From NCBI GenBank assembly GCA_013423325.1, contig BLJB01000194.1:1-53328 (forward strand): a stretch of 53,328 nt of DNA. Reading direction: 5' to 3'. Origin of the DNA: Usnea hakonensis (lineage: Eukaryota; Ascomycota; Lecanoromycetes; Lecanorales; Parmeliaceae). Every line of letters starts with the position of its first letter. Within the stretch, counting starts at the first letter, position 1. Shown here piece after piece: positions 8,422-20,492 of this stretch. A program made the translations under genes and the position numbers. The notes below the pieces were generated by a model, which saw only the letters and a program-made list of their open reading frames with translations, had not been told where the DNA came from and searched no databases.

Positions 8422-10923
8422 ATGTCTGTAGCAATTATGCCTCGCCTCTCGCGGGCTTCGACGTCCTCATCCTCATCCCACGTCCCAATCTCCCGTCAGA
8501 ATACAGTCTCTTCCAGCGATGGACGCTCAGCGCGACAGTCGAAAAGATACTCGACTGCGTTGTATCTATCAATGTCAGTAAAGGAAAAAGATCTCGAGAT
8601 TGAAGATGATTTAGCAAGAGGTAGGAAAGAAGTCCGAAGATGGTCAGCTCTTCGCTGACGGATTGAAAGCCCAGAAGGTCCAGCGCGACTATAAAGCGAA
8701 AATCTCTAGTCAGTCAAAGAAGAACTTTGTACTCGAAAAGGATGTTCGATATCTGGATTCGAGAATAGCACTTCTGATCCAAAATCGTATGGCATTGGAA
8801 GAAGTACGTTATGGAAGGCCGCACCATTTATGCCTAGGCTGACACCAACGGTTAGCAAAACGAGGTAGCAAATCATCTCGAAGATGCCGCAGATCTACAG
8901 GAAGGTTTCTTCCCTAATGATGAGAAAACACAAAAGTATGGCAATCTGCTCTTCCTTTTACAGTCGGAGCCTCGTCATATTGCGCACCTTTGTAGGCTGG
9001 TTACGATGACCGAAATCGACTCCTTACTGCAAACCGTCATGTTCACGATATACGGTAACCAGTACGAGAGCCGGGAAGAACATCTCCTGCTGACCATGTT
9101 TCAATCGGTACTGACATACCAATTTGACAACACCCCCGATTATTCCTCCTTGTTGCGGGCTAATACTCCCGTTTCGCGCATGATGACTACTTACACGAGG
9201 CGCGGACCGGGACAAAGCTACCTGAAGGTCGTGTTGCAAGACAAGATTAATGCGGTGATCGAACTCAAAGATCTTGACCTAGAAATCAACCCCCTAAAAG
9301 TATACTCGAATATCATTGAGAATGAAGAGGAAGCCAATGGCAGTGTCTCCGACTCACTCCCGAGAGGCGTGACGGCCGAAGAAGCTGCAGCAAATCCCCG
9401 CGTTCAGGAGATTATTGCACCAAGACTCGTTAGGCTAATGCAGCTTGCGAACTCATTTCTGGAGACAGTCATTCAAGGGCTTGACGAAACACCTTACGGT
9501 ATACGTTGGATATGCAAACAGATTCGAAGCTTGTCGAAGAGGAAATATCCTGATGCAAACGATCAAACAGTCTGCACACTGATTGGGGGTTTCTTCTTTC
9601 TTAGGTTCATTAATCCTGCTATTGTCACCCCAAGATCCTACATGCTCATTGACGGTCAGCCCGCCGAAAATCCGAGGCGGACGTTGACTTACATAGCCAA
9701 GATGCTGCAAAATCTTGCGAATAAGCCATCATACGCCAAGGAGCCATATATGTCGAAGCTTCAACCTTTCATCCATCAGAACAAAGAGCGCGTTAACAAA
9801 TTTATGTTGGACCTTTGTGAGGTGCAAGATTTCTATGAGAGCCTGGAAATGGATAATTACGTTGCTCTCTCTAAAAAGGACCTCGAGTTGTCAATCACGC
9901 TTAATGAGGTCTACGCCACACATGCCCTGCTCGAAAAACACAGTGCTGCGCTGGGGAGAGACGACGACTCCCATCTGAATGTCATCCTTCAAGAGCTTGG
10001 ATCAGCCCCAACTCAGCTACCAAGGAAAGAAAATCGCGCCATCAACTTGCCTCTTTTTAGTAAATGGGAACATGCCATCGACGACGTTACAGCTGCTCTT
10101 GATATCACCCAAGAAGAAGTTTATTTCATGGAAGCAAAGGCAACCTTTGTACAAATCTTGAGGTCCCTTCCTTCTAATTCATCGGTCGGCCGACGGCCTT
10201 TACGCCTCGACCGCGTTGCTGAAGCGGCTGCGACGCTCAAAAATGACGCCGTCATGGTACGTAAAGGTATCAGAAGCATGGAACTTCTGAGCCAGTTGCA
10301 GGAGCTTTGCGTCATTGACAAATCGGACGGTTTCTCGCTTCTTCGGGACGAAGTCGAATCTGAACTAATTCACCTTGGCTCTCTCAAAGAGAAGGTGCTG
10401 GAGGAAACCAAGAAGCTCGAAGAGGTCTTCCGGACGATTCGAGATCATAATAGTTACCTCGTAGGGCAATTAGAAACTTACAAGTCCTATTTGCACAATG
10501 TTCGAAGCCAGAGCGAGGGCAAGAGCAGAGGCAAGCAGAAGGTACAGGCACTGGGACCATACAAGTTCACGCATCAGCAATTGGAGAAAGAAGGCGTTAT
10601 TCAACGGAGTAATGTGCCCGAAAACCGCCGAGCTAACATCTTTTTCAATTTCAACAGCCCGCTGCCGGGAACGTTTGTTATCAGTCTCCATTACAAAGGC
10701 GAGTTAATTACTGTCTTGTATAACAGTGAAGGCTTCAAAGTTGCTGACGCTGTTGTTGGCAGGACGAAACCGCGGTTTACTCGAACTGGACCTCAAGCTC
10801 GATGATCTTCTTGAAATGCAGAAGAACAATCTGGAGGCGCTCGATCTGGAATATGTCCAATTCAACGTGACAAAGGTTCTGGCATTGCTTAACAAACGCT
10901 TCGCGCGTAAGAAGGGGTGGTGA
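8422..10923 (+). CDS. gapA: Ras GTPase-activating protein (GapA/Gap1 type), 778 aa, four exons
   Basis: This protein would stimulate GTP hydrolysis by Ras and so switch off Ras signalling in growth and polarity. Exons are 8422-8620, 8670-8803, 8856-10698 and 10763-10923. Introns 1 and 2 are GT-AG (49 and 52 bp). Intron 3 (10699-10762) begins GC: the donor reads AAAG/GCGAGT, and only this junction joins SLHYKG to RNRGLLELDLKLDDLL, as the RasGAP C-terminal domain requires. A Ser-rich N-terminus (about 1-50) and a short basic/helical region precede the RasGAP domain (about 165-410), whose signature FLRFINPAIVTP lies near residue 360. The RasGAP_C domain spans about 590-770 and ends in a basic KKGW tail. 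There are no IQ motifs, which argues against IQGAP and for the GapA/Gap1 type. The symbol follows the Aspergillus name. Confidence 0.92.
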
Positions 10924-11578
10924 TGTCTACCAGAGGATTGCAGCTATAATTTCTTGCGCTGTTTGCTGAATGGGGGTATAATGCCCGGATTGGCATTGTA
11001 CCTTCCAGGCGTTGGAGACCGGGCACCAGGGGATGGGCACTTCTGGATACCATTTTCACTGGCCCGATTTAGGATTCGCTCGGGGTGGGGACGGCGGTTA
11101 GAAGGACGTATGGCTAATGAGTTAAGGGATGCTGAGATTCCACTAAACGGTATATATTCTTAAGCGAGCAGCGACAATGGAAGTGTAAGGAGAAATCGGT
11201 GCTATCAAACCCGCTGGCTGGGATGATTGTTTTGGAGGTTGACTAATGGCATGCATGGGACCAGTGTCCTTGTTCTACTAAGGATCAATTGTTTGGAAAG
11301 GACTTGAGTTGGACTGAATATGTAAGATAGACACCAGATTGGGTGATTCTTAGCTGGAAGTAAATTTTGCATTCTGCTTCGCCCTGTCTTGGTCACAACT
11401 ACCCATTTGGATAACTGGCTTTCCTCACCAATGACATGGTTTGGAGGGAACTAGACACTAGATGACGAATCGTGCACCGGATTGAGGGACTCGTCACTCT
11501 GGAGCGAAAAAGGCACAAGAGTAGAGTGAGCCTGCAGCTACTTTCGTCCTATCCGATGCTCGTACGCTCTATATCGTC
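10924..11578. other. Convergent intergenic region between the RasGAP gene and CHO1
   Basis: 655 bp shared by the 3' ends of two convergent genes. No family is recognisable in the short frames here, and I see no repeat. Confidence 0.5.
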
Positions 11579-12650
11579 CTACGGTTTCGGGATATGTATG
11601 CTTCTACTTACCATCGCACAACCCCACCCAAAGAAGATGCCCACAATGGGATGTACCCTTCCCCCAAACCCCAAGTCCCAGACCCCTCCCAAGACACCTC
11701 GACTGCCGCCCTCCACCATACCACTCCAGACACACCAAGCCATGCCGGATACGATGCCTAAAGAGGTGGGTATAGGGGTTCCTTCAAAGTATTTACTTTT
11801 GCCTGTGCTGTCCTTGGGAAGAGAGGAAACCGTAACATTAAAGCGGGCAAGGCGGGTAAGCCCGCAGAGGACGAAGAAAGAGAGAAACAAAGTATCAAGT
11901 GGAGTACGAAGGCCAAGAGCGAAGGCGCACGCTGCAGGTGCCACCCCGAACGAAATCTAGGCGAGGGGGATCAGCATTAACACGATATAATGGGACGGGT
12001 GTATCGATAGTGCAGGCGCATTTTCGGATCTTCTGGGGTATGAATATGCGGACTGATAGGATGAATAAGCGAATGTACCAGATCTGCTAAAGAGTCCAAT
12101 TCTTGTCCCATTAGACTGCTTTTGCCTCTCCACCGGGCAACCTTGCCGTCCATGAAGTCGAAGAAAAGTCCAAATGGCATGAATGCCAAGGCGGCCCACA
12201 TGTTGCCGAACGAGTCTGGAGGGCCAAGACAGTAGCGCATGGAGGAGAGGATGGACATAAAACCGCAGAAGCCTATAGCTGAGTATCAGCGGTGGTATAG
12301 AAGACGACACGTGAGGAGAAACCGCACGGAGGAATTTTGCGACGGAAGGGCAGGGTTACTAACCGTTCAATTCAGTGATCAGGTCGGCAAGATGGAGAGC
12401 TCTGTGAAGAACGAGGATCAGAATGAACCAAGTTGAGTAGAATACATCACAAGCAGGCAAGGTATGCTGGACCTGATGATAGAAAAATGGCCCGTGTCAG
12501 ATACTAGAAGCCTTGCTTGCTTCTCTTGACCTGTAAACCGTTCAGCATGCTTGACTGACCACTGAGTCGAGAGCTCTTCGCGGGAGAGAGCAACAGACTT
12601 GGTTGAGGTGTATTTGAGGCTCTCTTATCCACGCCAGAGCGGAGGGACAT
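11579..12650 (-). CDS. CHO1: CDP-diacylglycerol-serine O-phosphatidyltransferase (phosphatidylserine synthase), about 252 aa, five exons
   Basis: Cho1 makes phosphatidylserine from CDP-diacylglycerol and serine in the ER membrane. Exons are 12560-12650, 12473-12530, 12364-12401, 12079-12272 and 11579-11956. The CDP-alcohol phosphotransferase signature D-x2-D-G-x2-A-R-x8-G-x3-D-x3-D is complete: FFDFMDGKVARW from about residue 99, then GQELDSLADL. Conserved HFSIIRALHLADLITELNG precedes it and ISFGVAPAACAFALG follows. The protein ends HIPKP, as in fungal orthologues, with several hydrophobic membrane segments. The first intron is uncertain. The simplest junction gives only 29 bp (12531-12559); an acceptor at 12516 gives a 44-bp intron and a protein five residues shorter, also in frame. 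Start: ATG at 12650, followed by a Ser/Pro-rich variable N-terminus. Known relatives make this the only likely specificity. Confidence 0.92.
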
Positions 12651-13383
12651 TGTCGAGGTAGGAAGTGTGAAAATGGGAGAGATTAGCTTTCTCGAAGGAT
12701 GCCTTGTTTATGTCTAGGTGTCTAGGTATCTAAGCAAACGACACAGGGATGCAAAGTGCAAGTCCAAAGTTGGTTTGCAAAAAGCGCTTAGCGTTCTCAC
12801 TACACACCCACCAAAAATTCAAGTATTGCTGACCGCGACAATCAAGTAATCAAGTACCCAGTACCCAGGATATCACACATGCAAATTCTACTTTCGTTTA
12901 CGAGCACCACTAAAGGCATAGCTGGTAGATAGCACGTTCTTCTAATTTCAAGTTCGAGCTCAAGAGGCCGTTCATACACCAGCCTCTGAGAACGATCCAC
13001 TCGCTTTTACCCATCCACTGGGAATCTCCAGACGACTTGAAAGTTTCAGGGGATGATACTGGTTCTGGAGAAACCACGATATGTGTGCGCCTCCAGTTAA
13101 CTCGTAAATCTTGAAAATGGGTATGCTTATGTACTGGAATACATGCTAATCCGGAATGACAAAGTAAGAGTGTCTATTCACCAAGTCGATTCTGATGACC
13201 TTGATTTTGCAGTCAAGATAAGCAGAACCTTTAATTGTCATTTCATATCACCCTGTACGCCGTGGCTCCGAATCGAATACACTTGGTGTACAGTAAGTGC
13301 TGCCCAGGGGACAACATCTTTTGCTAACAGAGCGCTGGAGTGAGACGAGGGTTATTCTCGGGGTAGGACTTCGTCTTGTGCTG
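12651..13383. other. Intergenic region upstream of CHO1
   Basis: 733 bp containing the CHO1 promoter and the 3' flank of the WSC gene. A short frame at 13143-13343 lacks any recognisable family and I do not call it. Small direct repeats (TCAAGTA and GTACCCA pairs near 12842-12865) are present but unremarkable. Confidence 0.45.
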
Positions 13384-14421
13384 CTACGTTCCGTCAGGGT
13401 TCGTAACCTGGAGCATTATCAGTAAAAACGCACGTAACGCGAGAAAGCGTGCGTACCTTTAGTATTCTTCTCGTATAATCTTGGTTGTCTGCTATGCTGC
13501 CATCACTTTGCCGTCTCTGCATCATGACTGAAGGTTCTAGTCTGGCATCCGACACTGATCCAGCAGAACTAATCGGATGCTTCGCACCGTAACCACCCAC
13601 AACATTACGACGGTACTCCTCTTCGACAGCTCTTCTTTTGCGATTTCGGAGGAAGAAAAATATTCCACCAGCTATAGCGCTCAGTGCGACAATTCCGACG
13701 ACAACGCCGGCTGCGATACCAGCTTTGTTAGGCCCACTCGAGGACGGAGCTTGTGTTGTAGTAATGATCGTCTGTTGCGCAGTAGTATGGCCGGCAGCAG
13801 TTACTACTATAGTGCTGGCCTTGGTGACAACCGATGGAGATCCATTTTCGGTTGGTGACGCTCCGGCTAATGACGTTGATGTTGATGTTGACGTTGATGA
13901 TGATGATGATGATGATGCTGCACTGCCACTTGATTCTGAACTCGAGTTCGAGTCCGAACTGGAATCGGAGCTTGAATCTGAATTAGAACTTTGGCTTGCA
14001 ACATTATTACTCAGTCCAGTTAGCTGGACCTCCCAAGAACTCTGCCCACCACCTGTACTGCAGTCAGCGAGGGGTAAAGCGACGTGTTTGACAGCAACTT
14101 ACACGTATCCTGGGGGTATCCATTGCACTTGGAGCTGCACTCCGAATCCGAGACTTTAGAGCTTGACGCGGGAAGCAGATCGCCACACCAGCAATTCGAC
14201 CCCATGGTCGTGCCCATCACTGGCTTATTTTGATTGACACATTGCTGCTGGCAATATCCTGGCGTCTGGTACGTATACGAGCCTAGATTCGTCATGCCGC
14301 CTGACGAACTGAAGCAACCCTCATAGACAAGAGCCTTGAGGTTGGAAGAAGACTGCGCGGATACCAGAGCAAAAGCGGAAAACAGAGGCAGGGCGACGGC
14401 CCTCAGCGGTGTCGGTTTCAT
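13384..14421 (-). CDS. WSC-domain cell-wall stress sensor, 312 aa, three exons
   Basis: WSC sensors span the plasma membrane and signal wall damage through Rho1 and the cell-wall-integrity MAP kinase cascade. Exons are 14103-14421, 13457-14052 and a final 24-nt exon at 13384-13407, which adds VTNPDGT, the usual end of this family. Domains in order: signal peptide (1-22, ending FALVSA); WSC domain (about 30-118) with YEGCFSS, GSNCWCGDLLP and DTCGG cysteines; Ser/Thr-rich mucin-like stalk (about 124-212); one membrane segment (about 217-241, AGIAAGVVVGIVALSAIAGG); and a basic cytoplasmic tail starting RNRKRR. The stalk includes trinucleotide-repeat tracts coding for Ser and Ser-Thr at about 13870-13918, likely variable in length. 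On the other strand these tracts look like a poly-Asp frame, which is an artefact. Which WSC paralogue this is cannot be told from sequence alone. Confidence 0.93.
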
Positions 14422-15699
14422 GGTCTTATTGGTATTGGTGATTCAAATGAGGTAGAGAGTACGAATGAAGGATTATTATTAGAAGTCTATCGTTGAAACA
14501 TGCGTCAATTTAAGTGTCCTGCACGTGGTGTTGTAGGATGGATACTAAAGGCAAACAGGATTTAGGATGGGAGATTTTACCTTGATTGTTCTCGAGATAT
14601 CAATGACACAAAACGTTCAAAGACGTGACGAGTGAATAATACTGTGGCTGGTTGCGTGGTTCAACAAAGGCCAAGAGTTCTCTTTGTCGGAGCTCAGACA
14701 AAGACTGTTCAATTCGTGACGTTCTTTACAGCTTGATGAAGGAGTGACGGGGTCGATAAAGGTCGATTTTAAAGCGTTATGGCAATGTCGGAGGATGAGA
14801 TTCTCTATTATTTCAAGTTAGGTGAAGGACGCGTTATTCAGACACTATGAACTGCCGGCAGCTCGTTGATCCTGTATCTGTGACTGATTATGTATGTTTG
14901 CAAGATTGAAAGATTCGAGAACTGTTGCGCGATCTTGCAGACAATGGGCTTTTGGTGACGGAAATGTAGAGCAGGCAAGATTGTCGAGTTCAAGCTTCTC
15001 TGCGACCCCTAAGCAAGGCGAGCACGTAACGACAGTGGGTGTTTCGGAATGACTGGCGAATGTTCAGAATGATTGAAATCAGTAGGTATTGCTGAGAGAT
15101 GACAATGACGGCGGCTCGTCGACTAAACAACGGAGCTGCTCGAATGGAATGATTGAGGAGAGAGAGAGAATGAGTGAGGAAGTAAGATAGGCTTGCTTCT
15201 GTTTCTGGCCGGCGCTAAGAGAGAAAAATAAATTCGTGTACGAATGAAATATTAGGCCTAATATTATTATTAGGGCAGATGGGTACCTTACCTTACTTTA
15301 TGATTAGGCAGGCTCTACTCTAGGGAGTACGGAGTTCAAAAGTAAGACTGGCTAGCTATGCTGCTCGTAATTTCTTTTGCAAGCGAGTCGTCCAGGCTGG
15401 TCGTCCAATGAGCACTTAGGCGCCAACTCCTAAAGAATGTTTCCCTTGCCCGTTTCGAAATGGTGCGACCGCTTTAAGCTACTGCCGAAGTGGAGTACTC
15501 GTACCTTACCCACCCTACATTAAACAGCCAGACTGCACTTGGTGATCATTATTCAAGAGCCCAAGAGCTGCACGCAACGCATCTCGTTCAGAAGATATCC
15601 CCTTCCAATCAGGACGTGCTCGAACAAATGGTCCCACCGCACCTCCAACCCATTGAGGTTGGATACAGGAAGACGATTACTGTACAGAATCTTGACACT
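14422..15699. other. Intergenic region upstream of the WSC gene and downstream of CWH43
   Basis: About 1.3 kb. It holds the WSC promoter and leader. A purine tract (GAGAGAGAGA) lies near 15158-15170 and an ACCTTACCTTACTTTA motif at about 15285-15300. The frame at 15490-15831 is the antisense shadow of the last CWH43 exon. No other gene is visible. Confidence 0.5.
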
Positions 15700-18600
15700 C
15701 TACTTGAAATACCTTGGCTCATTGAAGACGTGATACCGATGACCTCGCACACCTTCACCTCGGAACATGGAAGGGAAACGCAACCCCTCAGGAACCTGTT
15801 CTTCCGGAATTATTTCATCACTGCTTTCTGAATCACCAACAATAAACTTGCCCACCTACAGCGGCCATGATTAGCAATTACCGCCGACACGGTCAAGCAA
15901 CCGAAGCTTTGCTGCTTACCTGAAGCTCCGTGTCCGTGATAGTAGACCTGCTCACACGAGCATATCCCGATCTCTTGATATCCTTGTATAGTATGTACTC
16001 GCACCATCGATCCCAATCGCTTGGGTCAATGTCCTTCATTCCGCTTTTCTCCCCCACATAATTATTGTAGTTGCCTTCCAGCGGCTTGATGACCAAGTAG
16101 CTTAACAAAATCAATGGCCTCGGCGAATCCTTCATGAGTTTTGCCAAATACTCAGACTGCTGCCTTCTGTCCTCTGCATCTTCCTCTTGACCAGAGTGGA
16201 AGACAATAACGTCGATGGGCTCACCGTAAGCGTCAAGGGTTGCATGGATGGCTGGGGCCAATTCTCCAACGGGTGATGGAAGTAAATGGTGTGTTGAGTT
16301 TAAGATGGGGAATTTGGAGAGAAGTGCTGAGCCCCAGGTATGCTTGTTTGGACCAGGCCCGAAATCGACGTACATCCCCATGTCTTCGGCCAGGTATTGA
16401 GTGGTATCTCGGTTGCCCATGATAATTCGCTGGAGGTCCGTCTCCAGGAGTCCAATCACGTCGACCTCGAGCTCTTTAATCAGATCACGTATCCGTCGCT
16501 CGGAGGACCACATATCATTGTCGAGTGAGAAGTGGATTGTCCAAACGCCTGCGGTAATGACCTTTTCATCTTTGTGGTACGGAGTATAATCGTTGGTTGG
16601 AAAGCGAAGGTAGGAGACAGAGATAGCCAGTAGCTCAAGAAACACTAGAGCATAGAGGTAGTAGGACTTGAATTTACTTCGCCCGTTCCCCATTGATCTG
16701 TGGCGTGTTTTAGGACTGTTCTTTGATGCTGGCATAGTGTAAAGACCAGCTCCGATGAAGAGTACTGTTGCCGTCATGACCCAATCAGTATGTTCGCGCA
16801 TGATGGGTCCTCCAGGTACAAACGCGTAGGCAACCACCCATACATGTGCAAGCACCAAGAAGTTGTATATCAAGAATCCCAAGCCAAACGCCGCGGGACC
16901 GCGACGAGCGGCTGACCCAATCAAGCAAGGGGCAAGTGACATCAATTCGATAGCCATTAGGACAGCGCCAAGAAAACTTATCCAACTGCTATAAGTGGTG
17001 AGAAGAAAGGCTCCACTGCCAAGCAAAGCAAAGCTGAGCCAGCTCGCGGCTCCTTCCTGAAGCCAAATGAAGTGGATGACACCACCACCCATAGCAAGAA
17101 GCGTGACTACTCCATTGGCGGCGATCGGTCCACTGATTGGAAAGCCTTCCCACCCCCAAAGGATCATGGTGCTGGAATCCGACAACAAAGAATGCATACC
17201 AAAGAACAAGCCACCAAGGCCAAGGCCAGCTAACATGTGAGAGCCGGCTGGGCTACCTACGGTCTCGGACCCCCCTCTGTTATCTGTACTTTGTCTAGTA
17301 GAACGTAGAATAGCGGCGAATGCTAAGACAATGCCTAGTTTGTTCCAGCCGCCGTTCTCATTATGCATGATGGGCCAGATTGGGTTGTTCGTATGTGAAG
17401 CAAACTTCGCTACACTGGAGGCTAGCAAGCCAATACTCCAGGCTAAGGCTCTTGCGTCAAGGCGGACAGCTTGGGATCTTTCGGCGTACCATGTAGCTGA
17501 CCAGGCGAGGCAGGTCATCGAAACACCGAAACCTACAGCGAATAGACGAAGCTCCGGAGCCTTTACAAGATAGGCTAAAAGACCTGTAAGAGATAGAAGA
17601 TGAACATAGCGAATGTTCTTGATGACGAAGGAGCACAGTGACGAAGAGCAAAGCAAAAACGGCGATATCGTAGACATGACCATGACTTCGTAGCCTGAAA
17701 TGCCCATGTGCCAGAGTGGAAAATCTAGGATCAACGTCAGCGACGGCAATCACAAAGCTATTGGCGCCGGACTCACACCAGACGGTCAATCCAAGGGACG
17801 TCAACATCGACCAAAAGACGAACTACATGATTATGTCAGCGAAGTACTACCGAATCACCTAAGGAAGCTGAGCCTACTCCATTGTATACATCTGCAGCAG
17901 CATCAGCTGCTTCAGACCAGGAAACTCCCGAGCTAAACATTTGACCTGCGGGCTTATCTTTCCTGTGAGAAAATGAGACACACATTCTAGAGCGGTTGGT
18001 GGTCTTCATACCGTTTCTCCAGCACAGCGTCGACAACGCGAAAGTCCTCACTATTTGAAAAGTTTGTCAGATCAATGCCAGTGGGAAAGCAAAGTAATCT
18101 CCCTACATTTGCATACTTAGGAAGCCAATAGACATACCCTCTGCTAGATCCTTGGACGTCTCTGATCACAATTTCGAAGCCTTGGAAATCTAGCGCCGTG
18201 ACAGCGTCAAATCCAACGTCCAAGAGTATGAGAGCCCATTCAAAGAAAGCGTACGTAGTGTAGGCTTGTGAAAATCAGCGCACACTCGCAAATACAGAAT
18301 AGAGCGAATCTGACCTCCAGCAACTCTGTGAATTTTGTGTTGAATGAAGAAGTATATCAGAGGCACCAGTGTCCCAAAAAAACACCCAGCAAGGACCTTT
18401 CTGTATTTCAAAGCCTTTTGATTTACTTTCGGACTAAGAGCTATGCAGCCCAGGGTCCAGGGCAATGTAGCCACCAGATAGGATATCATGAAGACGTCGT
18501 GCCACCCATGATCATCCGTAGAAGTCACGTATGTCCATCCACCGCACGTCAGGGTACGGAACACGCCGGTACTGGCCACCAAAATCGGCAGGACTGATCC

Positions 18601-19009
18601 AGACCGTTCTGTTAGAATATACCAGAGGAATACCAAAGCAAACCGAGGGCCTGCGCGACAATCATAAGCACAGACAATTTGGAGAACTCGAGGCGAGAGA
18701 GCGTACCGGAGGTCACGGCAATGAAGAGTTGGAAGACCGAACGCTCTGGATATCTATCTCCAATGGTGGCAGAGACCGAAGGAAACCATTCATCCGGGTA
18801 ACCCTTAAGCAATGGGTCAGCTTGAAGAAAGCGGGCAAGCTTTCGCTGTGTTGACGACGCACATAGTACTCGTTCTCAACAATTTTGTGGTAATGGAGAT
18901 ATAGGCCTGTAATCAGCGCGCCTAGAAAAGCAGTATATGCCACCACTGTATGAGCCCACGAGATCCATGCTCCTGAGAACGTGACGCCGTCCTTGGATTT
19001 TGGCGGCAT
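15700..19009 (-). CDS. CWH43: Cwh43-type GPI-anchor lipid remodelling protein, 945 aa, nine exons
   Basis: Cwh43 exchanges the lipid of GPI anchors for ceramide in the secretory pathway, which affects cell-wall mannoprotein anchoring. Exons are 18863-19009, 18707-18803, 18315-18650, 18138-18264, 18012-18050, 17878-17962, 17777-17822, 15920-17724 and 15700-15855; all eight introns are GT-AG and phases agree. The N-terminal Frag1/DRAM/Sfk1-like multi-pass half (about 1-290) includes WAHTVVAYTAFLGALI and YPDEWFPSVSATIGD. A second polytopic block runs to about 660. The C-terminal endonuclease/exonuclease/phosphatase-like domain (about 680-945) has VIGLLETDLQR with the metal-ligand Glu, and HVFNEPRYF at the end. 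The 39-nt exon at 18012-18050 encodes EDFRVVDAVLEK and is needed for a smooth join. The open frame beginning at 17749 starts inside an intron and is not the true start. Confidence 0.94.
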
Positions 19010-19666
19010 TTGGGATGGTCCTCACAAGACACTGCAAAGAATCATTGAAAGATGGTCAAGGAGGTATTGAGTGACAGACTTCAACGATGTCCAAAGGGTG
19101 GACCAATGAATTGATGAGAGAGTTGCAGGTTCGAGGGTTGACTTTGAGAGATTCTTGCCCTAACGCTACACGATTTTGGGAGCTACTTGTGTACTCGAAC
19201 TAGCAGATTCTAGCACAGTGGTGGGGCTGCGATATTTCATCGAGGCATTTGACTTATCATCATCACATGTGATGAGAGAGTCCGAGGGAAGCGTTGTTGG
19301 CTTCAATTTTGCATACGAGAATTCCCGGAAAATCGCACTCTATCTAGCAGGATTCGCTCCGATTGAATGCCTTCAAGCTACGCGCCGAAGCACAAAGTCT
19401 TTTGGAACAAGACTTATGATATTCATCGTAAATTTGCTATACATAAGGTAGCATCCACGTCAGATGCAATCGTCTGTGTGACTCATCTCTGGATGAAGCT
19501 GTCACTCGTCCTTCGTTTTCACGATTCCGTCATGAGCTCCGCGATTTGGTGAATTGGCTATATTGGCAGTAACTGGTAGTCGTACCTTAACCCTACGTTA
19601 ATCTCACCAAACATTGTATTCTCGTCTCATCCTTAGATCTCCTCAAAAATCTGTAGTCTCAAATTC
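19010..19666. other. Intergenic region upstream of CWH43
   Basis: 657 bp between the CWH43 start and the BUD20 stop, both on the minus strand. The plus-strand frame at 19176-19451 resembles nothing I know. No RNA gene or repeat is seen. Confidence 0.45.
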
Positions 19667-20129
19667 CTAAGCAGCCGGCTGCCTTTCAGTTGTTGCAGTC
19701 AATACGTTGTCTCTGATGCCATTGTCGGTCCTAAGCCCCACTGCAGCTTCAGCTTCCTTCTGCGAGTATGGTTCTAGGCGCAGCGCACGAACCCTAGGAG
19801 TCTCAGTCAAGACAGCAAGGTTAAGACGGCGTATTGAAGGCATAGATAAAACTTACCTTCTCTTATGGTTCTTTCCCTTCCTATGCTGGACCAGGCCATT
19901 CTCTGCCTCAAACCACTTCGCACATTCAAGACAATAAAATTGGCCTAAGCCTGGTGATTCTGTAGCTGGCTTCGCGCTCCTCTGCTGGTTCAAGTGCTTG
20001 ATAGACTTGATATCCGCATGAACTTGATCGAGATCCCTAGGATTTAATGGTTAGCTAGCAAGATACAGAGTTCAAAATGAGACCGAACCTCGTTCTACGT
20101 TTCGTCTTGCTTCTTCGAATCGAACCCAT
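19667..20129 (-). CDS. BUD20: Bud20/ZNF593-type C2H2 zinc-finger ribosome export factor, 115 aa, three exons
   Basis: Bud20 is a shuttling factor that binds pre-60S ribosomal particles and aids their nuclear export. Exons are 20089-20129, 19857-20036 and 19667-19793, with introns of 52 and 63 bp. The protein opens with the basic GSIRRSKTKRRTRDLDQVH segment (nuclear and rRNA-binding in the family). It carries one zinc finger with C49, C52, H65 and H71 in FYCLECAKWFEAENGLVQH. It continues GKNHKRR, then EPYSQKEAEAAVGLRTDNG, the conserved post-finger segment. The C-terminus is short compared with yeast Bud20. No exon exceeds 180 nt, so the gene is easy to overlook. It is divergent from the aconitase gene. 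Confidence 0.94.
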
Positions 20130-20492
20130 CATCAAAATAAAGTCTGAAAGGTGCGATAAGTACTTTGCTCGCTGTGGGCTGTGGCGATGAGTAATGTAAA
20201 TGCCTTATTTTGATTGGTCAGCTTCCGTCACAAGTTAGCACAGACCAAGGTAGAGGTTGGCGATGGGTGATTGCGTTCAAGTGATAAGATAAGGTACTCA
20301 CCTTAAAGTACTTAAATACGAAGGTAAGGTACTTTACTTTAGTCTCTTCTGGTCTCACTTATCTTGGATCTCCTCTCCCTAACGCTTCCGCCAACACTTT
20401 TCCATTTCCCCGCCTACTCACTCACGATAAACGTGTATAAACGTGTGCAAACGGACTGGCACAATTCTCTCGTCGAGTCACGTTGCAGCACG
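20130..20492. promoter_or_regulatory. Bidirectional promoter between BUD20 (-) and aconitase (+)
   Basis: 363 bp separate two outward-facing start codons. The region carries AAGGTACTCACCTTAAAGTACTTAAATACGAAGG-type sequence around 20291-20340, with AAGGTAAGGTACTTTACTTT at its right end, related to motifs in other intergenic regions of this window. A pyrimidine-rich stretch precedes the aconitase start. The promoter role is inferred from layout. Confidence 0.45.

Noticed and set aside
13638..14159. Plus-strand frame with a long Asp run
   Set aside because: It is the antisense of the Ser/Thr-coding triplet repeats of the WSC gene, whose exons, domains and splice sites are all clear on the minus strand.
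17725..17749. ATG at 17749 as the start of a separate 618-aa membrane protein
   Set aside because: The ATG lies in an intron of CWH43. Joining eight upstream or flanking exons gives one 945-aa protein with the full family architecture.
20106..20130. GGTTCGATTCG resembling a tRNA B-box on the minus strand
   Set aside because: It is the beginning of BUD20 coding sequence (ATGGGTTCGATTCG), and no tRNA fold or A-box surrounds it. I found no tRNA elsewhere in the window.
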